A DNA stretch of 48,865 nt from Alphaproteobacteria bacterium (GTDB taxonomy: Bacteria; Pseudomonadota; Alphaproteobacteria; Rhodobacterales; Rhodobacteraceae), in assembly GCA_030431485.1 (NCBI GenBank), contig JAUIIR010000029.1, positions 1 through 48,865 on the forward strand, written 5' to 3'. Below the pieces are notes generated by a model. That model was given only the letters and a program-made list of their open reading frames with translations. It ran no database searches and had not been told where the DNA came from. Below are positions 42,115 through 48,865 of the stretch, piece by piece; the first letter of the stretch is position 1; every line of letters begins with the position of its first letter. Made by a program: the position numbers and the translations under genes.

Positions 42115-45100
42115 GGTGGTGCATGCTCACGAGTGCTTGTGTCACACGGTTTTCCGACAACGGCATATAGGTGGCTGTGCGGGTCCACAGAATACCCGTC
42201 TCGATCCGTTTGCCCGGATAAATCTTTCCGAGCATCGCGTGATATGCCCCCATCTGGCGCAAAAGACCTTCAGGGACATGGTCTTCGGATTGCGGAACCG
42301 TGCGATTGGTTTTGAAGTCGACGGCAAGAACCCGATCTGTTGTTACCAAGAGCCTGTCGATCACACCATGAAGTGGCGCGCCGGGAAATTGGTCAAGTTC
42401 GGCCGTGATCGCGACTTCGGTCAGAGCTGTATCCTCAAAATATGACCGGAGTGATGGCGCTTTGAGAACGTGCATCGCCTCTTCGATCATGTCTTCTGCA
42501 GACACATGGTCACCAACAAGGCTGCGGGCGGCGACAGTCCAATCTTCTTCTGGCAGGGTGGGCAGTGTCTCCAAGAGCGAATGGATCAGTGTACCTCGTT
42601 CCATGGCGGCGTCTGTCAGATCACCGTCAGCGCCGGGAAGTGCTTTTGCCCCACCAAGGTCAGATGGGCTGATTGAGGCCGGCATACTCACGGGGTCCGG
42701 AGCCACAGTCTCAAAGATGGCAGGCAGTGCCGGGTCGGAAGTTTCGGGTGCAGAACGCGTTTCAGCCACGGGATCGGGCCACGCCATGTGGTCTAACCGA
42801 AGACCTTCATTGGGACTGTCGTCGTCGAATCCGAAGCGATGCGGAAGCGCGCCAATCGTCTCTAACGTTGCCTGAACCCGATCATGCCAGCTCTCCGCAT
42901 TTTTGTCTGCAGTGCCCGCTGCTGCGACAACGAGCCAACGTTCCGCCCGCGTGAGTGCTACATAGAGCAATCTGTCTCGCTCTTCCTCTTCTGCCTGCTT
43001 TGCCTGCTCAACCGCAGTTCTCTGATAGACCGCTCGTGTTTTGTCGGTGCCCCGCCAATGAGCGGACCCCTGAGCATGCACAAATGTCTCTTTGTTCGAC
43101 TGAGACGGCTTCTTGTGCGTATCTGGCAAAATCACGATTGGTGCTTCAAGGCCTTTTGCGCCGTGGATCGTCATCACGCGTATCCGCGAACCAGCGCTGT
43201 CAACGGTGCGTTTGATTTCGATATCGTCCGTTTCCATCCAGTGCAGAAAACCTGTCAGGCTGGGGATGTCGGTCTGTTCGTAGGAAAGTGCCTGATTGAG
43301 AAGCGCATCAATGCCGTCTTCCGATTCCTCACCCAGCCGTCCAATGATCTTCTGGCGCCCCTTATGTTTGATCAGAGTGCGTTCCAAAAGATCATAGGGC
43401 CGAAGGAAGTCTACCTGATCACGCAGATCATCCAAGACAGCCATTACACTCGGAAAATCGTCTCTACGTCGGCGCAACTCGGTCCAAAGATGTGGCGATG
43501 TTCTGCGATGCGCGAGATCAAAGATCGCTTGCTCGTCAAGGCCAAACACAGGTGATCTCAAGGCGGCGGCGAGCGAGAGGCTGTCTTCGGGCGTCGCCAG
43601 GAAAGAAAGCAGGGCGCGAAGATCTTGAACCGCAAGTTCTGCCATCACTTTGAGCTTGTCAGCTCCGGCAATCGGCAAGCGAAGCGCTTTGCAGGCCTTC
43701 AGAATTTCGTGGAATAGGGCACCACGGCTGCGCACAAGGACAAGAAAGTCCCCGGCGTGAACGCGGCGACTCTGAACAATGCCGTTATCAATTCGGTCCG
43801 GTATTGCCGTTCCTGCTTTGAGTGTCGCATCTATAAACCGAGCAATACGTCCCGCGAGTATCACATTGTGATGGGTAGGGCTGACACGATCAACCGGGGT
43901 GTCCCAAGGCATGTCATCTTCTTGCCCGTCTGGCGGTTCGATCAATGGCCACAGATCAATGCGACCGGGTAGTCTGTCATGGAATGAGATGTGAGTCTGA
44001 TCCGGCAGAAAACCAGCTTTCTCCCGTCCCTCGAATACCCCGTCGACCAAACGCAGAATTGGCACGGAGGATCGGAAGGAATAACTCAACTGCCCATCGA
44101 CCAGCGGAGCATCCGTTGCTTCCATCTGATCGCGGAAGGCGCTTCTCATAGTGTCGAATTCGCGGGGATCTGCGCCTTGGAATGAATAGATCGACTGCTT
44201 TTTGTCCCCTACAACAAAGAGCGTTCGTCTGACCGCGCTGCGTGCGCCGGCTCCGGATGTGAACTCCTGAGCCAGTTTGTTGATCACGTCCCATTGCGCA
44301 GGGCTGGTATCCTGGGCTTCATCCACAAGGATATGATCAATATCGCCATCTAGCCGGTAAAGTACCCACTCTGCCTGTTGTCTGTCGGTCAGAAGGTGCC
44401 GCGTCTTCGTGATCAGGTCGTCGAAGTCCAGCCAGCCGCGTGCTTGTTTGGTTTCTTCGTAGCGGCGCAGAAACGCGCCAGCAAAGCGGTGCAGCGTGAC
44501 GTCCTTTTCCACGGCTTCAAGAGCCAGCCGCGTGTCCCGTGCGGCTTCAATCCGTTTGTAGAGCTCCTCCAATCGGATCAGGCTGGTGGCCAGCGCGCCT
44601 TTACGCAATTTGCTGGTGGGTGGGACACGCTGGCTGATCGTGCCTTGCTGCGTCAGAACTACGGATTCAAGCGCAAGCACGGCCTGTAGACCGCCGCTCT
44701 GCGCTTTGATTATGGCGTCCGCCAGCTTTTTATCGGTGGCGCCTCCGTTCTGGAGATCAGATACTAATTCAGCCAAAAACGCGAGCTCGTCACCCGGAAA
44801 CACTGCAGAGGGCAGGGTGTCCAGTGTCTGGTGCGGTGCAAGCCCATAGCGCTGTATCAAAACGGCACGGTCCAGCGGCGGGGCGAAACCATCTCGTTGG
44901 CCAACGATGGATTCCGCAAGAACCTGCAGCGGCTCGTTTGACGCAATCCGGGCGATATCGGCAATCAATCCGTCTTCATCGCCGCTCGCCATCTCATTGA
45001 GAATTTGTTCCCGCAGCAATTGTGCAGTGCGGTCGTCAATTTCCTGAAACTGCGGACTGACCCCGGCTTCGAGCGGAAATCTTCTGAGAATTGATGCACA

Positions 45101-45481
45101 GAACGCGTGGATTGTTTGAATCCTCAGGCCACCAGGCGTTTCGATGGCCCGAGCAAAAAGCGTCCGCGCGCGGGCAAGAAAATCAGGCGTCAGGGATTCT
45201 GCGTCTTCTCCAAGCTCAGTGAGTTGAGTTATGAGTGCAGGATCATCCAGCATTGCCCACTCGCCCAACCGTTTGAACAGGCGATTTTGCATTTCACTGG
45301 CTGCGGCATTGGTGAAGGTCAAACACAGGATGTGTTCCGGGCGGGTGTCCCCCAAAAGCAACCGGGCGACCCTGTCGGTCAGAACACGCGTCTTGCCAGA
45401 GCCTGCATTCGCGCCAAGCCATGTCGAAGCAAGTGGATCAGCAGCCCGGATTTGAGCCTCTGTCGCATCGTCACGGATCAT
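42089..45481 (-). CDS. addA: AddA helicase-nuclease, double-strand break repair
   Basis: AddA with AddB resects double-strand breaks for RecA-dependent recombination, the role RecBCD has in E. coli. The 1130-residue protein is a UvrD-type superfamily 1 helicase: Walker [10 protein letters not shown] at residues 24-32, Walker [14 protein letters not shown] near 386, motif [15 protein letters not shown] near 763, and [18 protein letters not shown] near 828. The C-terminal RecB-like nuclease domain has [23 protein letters not shown], with the catalytic Asp and Lys. The start 45481 overlaps the addB stop (ATGA), and gives the family N-terminus [16 protein letters not shown]. It lies between addB and trxA. 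Confidence 0.96.
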   Translation of the reverse strand: MIRDDATEAQIRAADPLASTWLGANAGSGKTRVLTDRVARLLLGDTRPEHILCLTFTNAAASEMQNRLFKRLGEWAMLDDPALITQLTELGEDAESLTPDFLARARTLFARAIETPGGLRIQTIHAFCASILRRFPLEAGVSPQFQEIDDRTAQLLREQILNEMASGDEDGLIADIARIASNEPLQVLAESIVGQRDGFAPPLDRAVLIQRYGLAPHQTLDTLPSAVFPGDELAFLAELVSDLQNGGATDKKLADAIIKAQSGGLQAVLALESVVLTQQGTISQRVPPTSKLRKGALATSLIRLEELYKRIEAARDTRLALEAVEKDVTLHRFAGAFLRRYEETKQARGWLDFDDLITKTRHLLTDRQQAEWVLYRLDGDIDHILVDEAQDTSPAQWDVINKLAQEFTSGAGARSAVRRTLFVVGDKKQSIYSFQGADPREFDTMRSAFRDQMEATDAPLVDGQLSYSFRSSVPILRLVDGVFEGREKAGFLPDQTHISFHDRLPGRIDLWPLIEPPDGQEDDMPWDTPVDRVSPTHHNVILAGRIARFIDATLKAGTAIPDRIDNGIVQSRRVHAGDFLVLVRSRGALFHEILKACKALRLPIAGADKLKVMAELAVQDLRALLSFLATPEDSLSLAAALRSPVFGLDEQAIFDLAHRRTSPHLWTELRRRRDDFPSVMAVLDDLRDQVDFLRPYDLLERTLIKHKGRQKIIGRLGEESEDGIDALLNQALSYEQTDIPSLTGFLHWMETDDIEIKRTVDSAGSRIRVMTIHGAKGLEAPIVILPDTHKKPSQSNKETFVHAQGSAHWRGTDKTRAVYQRTAVEQAKQAEEEERDRLLYVALTRAERWLVVAAAGTADKNAESWHDRVQATLETIGALPHRFGFDDDSPNEGLRLDHMAWPDPVAETRSAPETSDPALPAIFETVAPDPVSMPASISPSDLGGAKALPGADGDLTDAAMERGTLIHSLLETLPTLPEEDWTVAARSLVGDHVSAEDMIEEAMHVLKAPSLRSYFEDTALTEVAITAELDQFPGAPLHGVIDRLLVTTDRVLAVDFKTNRTVPQSEDHVPEGLLRQMGAYHAMLGKIYPGKRIETGILWTRTATYMPLSENRVTQALVSMHHLDGLSGDT

Positions 45482-48423
45482 GTGAGGAAAACCTTTGTCA
45501 CCGGATCCGAGGCCGTCCACTCCCCGAAGCGGGACAGTTGGTCATAGTCTGAACCAAAAATGTCTTTGTGCATCTTGCTGCGCGCGGTGTAGCCAATGTC
45601 GGGGTCGCGATACGCCTCGATCAGTTTCTTAAGCATCGACAACGTGCGCTCTGGAGGGCACTCCTCAAGCGGTGCAGGCACTTCACAGCCCTCACCTGAG
45701 AACGAGATAAATTTGGCTTCCGCAACAAACCTGGGTGACAGCGGATCAAATCCACCCTCAAGCACCAAAGCCGCTGTGACGAGCAGCTGCACGTCAAACT
45801 GAAGTTGCTGGTCCTTTGTTGGAGCTGTGCCGGTTTTGTAGTCGTAAATGTAGGCCTCACCTCTTTCGTTGAGGTCGATCCTGTCGGCCTTTGCAGTGAT
45901 TTTGAATGGCGGTTCAGACAGGCTGACATTACCGGTTTCTTCAAAGAGCACGGGTCGTGCGACCGCTTGGCGCGCTTGTTCCAGTTTGATGAACCAGCGC
46001 GCAATCTTCTCGATGCGCACCCTCCATTGAATGCGATCTGTCGGCCAGGGCACGTCGGAAGTAAGAATGCGCTGAGCAGTCTCAAGAAGTGTGCTTTCCG
46101 AGATAGGTAACTTGTTTTTGGCTGTGTTAGAAACAAAATCCTCAAAAACCTTGTGGATGACCGTTCCTCGGTGAAGCGCGTTTGGTGCATGTTGGATTGG
46201 GTGAAGAGGGTGTAACCGCAGAATCTTGGACCCGTATATGGAATATGGGTCGCGGATCAGTTTTTCGATGTTTGTCACCGACAATTCGTTTGGACGTGCA
46301 GCGACAGGCGGCACTGGGGACGGGCGCTTCGCTGAAGCGGTGCGAATTGGTGTGTCGAGGACTTGGCCGAGCATCAACCAATCGTTGCCGCGCATTCTCA
46401 TTGCGTCCAATGCTGCCAGCCCGCCGGTTTGAGGCAGCCCTTTCAATAGATTGGTCAGGCGGTTCAACCAGCGGGATGGGACGGTTTCAGCGTCCTCAGA
46501 CCGCTCCGCGCGGGTGAGCCAAACTTCTTTTGCTCCAATCGCCTGCTGAAAGTCATGCGCAGAGAGCCCGATCCGACGCTCTGGTAACAACAAACCGGCT
46601 TGCTGTCGCATACGGCGATTCAACCAGGGATCGGCCGGTGGAAGGTCGGGCCAGGAATGTTCGTTGAGCCCGCCTAGAATGACCAGGTCTGCGCCCATCA
46701 CGCGTGCTTCGATTGTCCCCCAGATCAGAATATGCGGATGTGGCGCATCTCGGTCGCGCACGTCTTCGGCACGCAATAAAGAGTCCACAAGATCGGCGTA
46801 GTTGCGTGCCGACAATGAGCCGCCATAGCCTGCGTTTTCCAGAAGTCTGTCGAAGGCTGTTCTACAGGTCTCGCCGGGCTTCATATTCCAAAGCTCAGAG
46901 CCATCGTCACTGTTTGAGCCGGCACAGATCGCTTCAGTTTGTGCGAGGTGTTGCGATACATGCTGATCAAGCGGAATCTGACCTGTGATGGCTGGTTGGA
47001 GAAGACACCGATCCACCCAATCCAGCCAGTTCTGAGCCTCATCTGCCTTTGACCATGACATCAGCTTTTGAAGGTCTGGATAGGGTATGCCGGTTTTACG
47101 GATGAACAGTTCCAGTTCGGATGTCCACAAGCGATGTTGCCCTCGGTCCGCGCCGCTGTGGCATAGCGGGTGTTTAAGGATGGTCAGCAGGACATCAGCA
47201 GTCGGACCATTTACGCGCAGCTCAGCGATATGGCGCAGTAAGCGACCGGGCGCGGTGAGCTGCGCTGGAGTGCCCGCGCTGTCGTCCGGCAGAATGCCCC
47301 AGCGATCCAGAAGCGCTGTCACACGACGTGTCAGCATCCGATCCGGGGTGATCAGAGCCGCTGTCACACCGTCTTCAGCGGCTTGTCTGAGGCGCATTGC
47401 AATGGCGCGGGCTTCGTCGCGGGGGGATGCCGCTTCGACGAGTGTCAAAGCCTGTGTGGCATCCGAGAGAGATGGCAGTGCAGGCCCGTCTTTAAGCCAT
47501 TGATCGGTGACTGGCGCTGGACGCATGGCGAGCGAGACCAGAGCGTTGCGTGCCGGGTTGGGAGGCGGAGCGTCGGTCCAGTTGGCGACGTGTTGCTGCC
47601 CGATATCGAGCTTGTCCAACAGGCGGGCAAAGCGGAATTGGGGGTGATCTTCGCCCTGCATTGCTTCGGCGTTGCGTACGTTGCTGCGCAGGACATCCCA
47701 TGTCGATTCGGGCATGTTTGTGTCGAATCCAGGGAGGATAACCGCCCCCTGTGGAAGCTGTGCAACCGCCTGCATCAAGTGAAATGCCGAGCCACGAGAA
47801 CCGGTCGACCCTGCAACGATCACGGGGTGTTGGGGTGGCGCAGTTTGCCAGCGTTCGAGACGATTGGCCAAAGCAATTCTGTTGACCGCGCCCGCGTCAG
47901 GCGCCTGAGTCTGCGGGTCAAAATACTGAGTGACGATTTGCAGGAAGCGTTGCGCGCGGTCCCAGTGTCCGGACTGATCCGTCACATCAAGGGCCGCGAT
48001 ATCCTCAGGTGTCACACCTTCGGCCTGCATCTCATCCAGGAGTGCATTCAGGCTTTGCGCGAGGTCATAAACAGCAGATCGCGGTGCCAGACCGGGATCC
48101 GTTTCGATGAGCTTCTTGACCAGTTCGGCAAGTTCAAGCTGTCGCCGCAATGCGGGAACAGCCCGAGGCAGAAACGCGCGATCCAAAGGATCGGCCAAGT
48201 CGGTGATCAAATGGATGCGCGGCAGAAACCCTGCGCCGAGACTGTCAAAAACCGCTTCCACACGGCGTTGCATACGGCGCGTGTTCAGGATCAATTCGAC
48301 ACGCGCCATCGCTTCTGGAGGCTGACGTGCCATGCGCGATTTGAGACCCAGTACCAGTTCCCGAGCGAAATCGGCACCGGGCGGCAGTGCAAAAATGCGT
48401 GGGTTGCCGCTTGGATCAAACAT
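45478..48423 (-). CDS. addB: AddB nuclease subunit, double-strand break repair
   Basis: AddB is the partner of AddA. The 981-residue protein has the alphaproteobacterial AddB start (IFALPPGADFARELVLGL), an inactivated helicase-like region without a Walker A motif, and a C-terminal nuclease domain with HGTVIHKVFEDFV near residue 715-727 and GEAYIYDYKTGT near 860, which supplies the catalytic Asp and Lys. The Cys cluster that binds an iron-sulfur centre in Bacillus AddB is not visible near the nuclease domain. The start overlaps the end of the upstream nucleotidyltransferase gene by eight bases, and the end overlaps addA by four, so the whole group is translated together. Confidence 0.95.
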   Translation of the reverse strand: MFDPSGNPRIFALPPGADFARELVLGLKSRMARQPPEAMARVELILNTRRMQRRVEAVFDSLGAGFLPRIHLITDLADPLDRAFLPRAVPALRRQLELAELVKKLIETDPGLAPRSAVYDLAQSLNALLDEMQAEGVTPEDIAALDVTDQSGHWDRAQRFLQIVTQYFDPQTQAPDAGAVNRIALANRLERWQTAPPQHPVIVAGSTGSRGSAFHLMQAVAQLPQGAVILPGFDTNMPESTWDVLRSNVRNAEAMQGEDHPQFRFARLLDKLDIGQQHVANWTDAPPPNPARNALVSLAMRPAPVTDQWLKDGPALPSLSDATQALTLVEAASPRDEARAIAMRLRQAAEDGVTAALITPDRMLTRRVTALLDRWGILPDDSAGTPAQLTAPGRLLRHIAELRVNGPTADVLLTILKHPLCHSGADRGQHRLWTSELELFIRKTGIPYPDLQKLMSWSKADEAQNWLDWVDRCLLQPAITGQIPLDQHVSQHLAQTEAICAGSNSDDGSELWNMKPGETCRTAFDRLLENAGYGGSLSARNYADLVDSLLRAEDVRDRDAPHPHILIWGTIEARVMGADLVILGGLNEHSWPDLPPADPWLNRRMRQQAGLLLPERRIGLSAHDFQQAIGAKEVWLTRAERSEDAETVPSRWLNRLTNLLKGLPQTGGLAALDAMRMRGNDWLMLGQVLDTPIRTASAKRPSPVPPVAARPNELSVTNIEKLIRDPYSIYGSKILRLHPLHPIQHAPNALHRGTVIHKVFEDFVSNTAKNKLPISESTLLETAQRILTSDVPWPTDRIQWRVRIEKIARWFIKLEQARQAVARPVLFEETGNVSLSEPPFKITAKADRIDLNERGEAYIYDYKTGTAPTKDQQLQFDVQLLVTAALVLEGGFDPLSPRFVAEAKFISFSGEGCEVPAPLEECPPERTLSMLKKLIEAYRDPDIGYTARSKMHKDIFGSDYDQLSRFGEWTASDPVTKVFLT

Positions 48424-48865
48424 CTTCTTGTCTCAGCATCTCTTCTGCAAGCGTGATGCCTTGAGGATGACCAACATCGCACCAGCGCCCGGGATACGAG
48501 ACGGCGTGAAGACGGCCCTGAGCCTCGAGCGTGGTCCAAACACTTTTCAGGGAAAATACATCTTCAGCCATATTAGAGACGATATCTGTGCGGATCATCT
48601 GGACTCCTGAATAGACAGTATCCGTGCCCCATACTGCGTTCCCTTGCGCGTCTATGTCGATATCACCAGGGCCGGTGTGACCGACTGTTTGGTCCTTGGT
48701 CACACATAGTAGCAGAGCCTGCATCTCATCAGTCCAGGCGCTCTTGAGCACCGCCAACGGATTTGGTCCCGCCCAGACAGCGTCGGTGTTCATGGTGAAA
48801 ACGATGGTGCCGCCAAGAACTGGCGCTGCCGCCTTCAGCCCGCCGCCCGTGTCCAGAATGTCGGG
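48416..48865 (-). CDS. murU: Sugar-1-phosphate nucleotidyltransferase (MurU-like), partial
   Basis: Only the C-terminal 149 residues are in the window; the start lies beyond 48865. The visible part begins DILDTGGGLKAAAPVLGG, then FTMNTDAVW, typical of NTP-transferase enzymes where the Asp helps bind metal. It ends GRWCDVGHPQGITLAEEML, a C-terminus common in this group. In Alphaproteobacteria the gene before addB is usually the MurU-like enzyme that makes UDP-MurNAc in peptidoglycan recycling, next to the AmgK-like kinase; the assignment relies partly on that order. It overlaps the addB start by eight bases. Confidence 0.78.
   Translation of the reverse strand, partial: PDILDTGGGLKAAAPVLGGTIVFTMNTDAVWAGPNPLAVLKSAWTDEMQALLLCVTKDQTVGHTGPGDIDIDAQGNAVWGTDTVYSGVQMIRTDIVSNMAEDVFSLKSVWTTLEAQGRLHAVSYPGRWCDVGHPQGITLAEEMLRQEDV

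Noticed and set aside
47383..48456. Open frame of 357 codons on the plus strand inside addB
   Set aside because: It mirrors addB codons on the other strand and crosses the addB start; no family resemblance.
1..48865. Mobile elements, prophage, CRISPR or tRNA genes
   Set aside because: No terminal repeats, transposase or phage-like proteins, regularly spaced repeats or cloverleaf sequences were seen; gene order and base use look uniformly chromosomal.

Overview
The window is an ordinary, gene-dense stretch of a GC-rich alphaproteobacterial chromosome, most likely from the Rhodobacteraceae (Roseobacter group). The evidence is the gene content and order (murU-like gene, addB, addA and trxA ahead of hslVU), the bacterial NaV channel with a TLESWS filter, the malic enzyme/phosphotransacetylase hybrid, HWE-type signalling, and the style of the proteins. 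I saw no insertion sequence, prophage, CRISPR array, tRNA or rRNA. No gap between genes exceeds 300 bp.

Layout: 108-3242 (+) malic enzyme and a ribokinase-like kinase; 3239-3901 (-) exported MsrA; 4060-5272 (+) a sulfotransferase-like protein and a small exported protein; 5327-6550 (-) argG; 6651-9480 (+) a membrane protein, ilvA and an SDR; 9490-9822 (-) a lone HPt domain, divergent from 9972-11237 (+), a receiver-PP2C phosphatase; 11205-11666 (-) Nudix; 11756-14476 (+) hslO, a CoA-type Nudix gene and cca, behind a heat-shock-type promoter; 14625-20148 (+) three consecutive, translationally coupled ABC exporter half-molecules; 20188-22185 (+) an RNA m5U methyltransferase and a NaV channel; 22271-24148 a small envelope group (two L,D-transpeptidase-type proteins and a CAP-domain lipoprotein); 24295-24486 (+) a 63-residue membrane peptide; 24579-27277 a divergent HWE histidine kinase and receiver pair; 27306-29248 (-) hemH and a methyltransferase-fold protein; 29278-31564 (+) ComF, glutaredoxin, a nitrilase-family amidase and MarR; 31577-32335 (-) ubiG; 32371-33342 (+) proline iminopeptidase; 33425-38867 (+) a complete peptide-type ABC importer; 38920-39597 (-) a D-lyxose isomerase-like protein; 39695-41603 (-) hslVU; 41719-48865 (-) trxA, addA, addB and the end of a murU-like gene.

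Much of this is housekeeping: amino acid synthesis, haem, ubiquinone, tRNA CCA addition, protein quality control and recombinational repair. hslO and hslV each carry a CTTG-N17/18-CYTAT/CCCAT promoter, so the redox chaperone and the HslVU protease probably share RpoH control. The least ordinary parts are the triple ABC exporter operon with a strong leader hairpin, the L,D-transpeptidase gene with a hairpin touching its start codon and a palindrome after its stop that repeats the start-codon sequence, a DppC-type permease with three extra N-terminal membrane helices, and the two small phosphorelay modules. I found no convincing wholly new multi-gene system.
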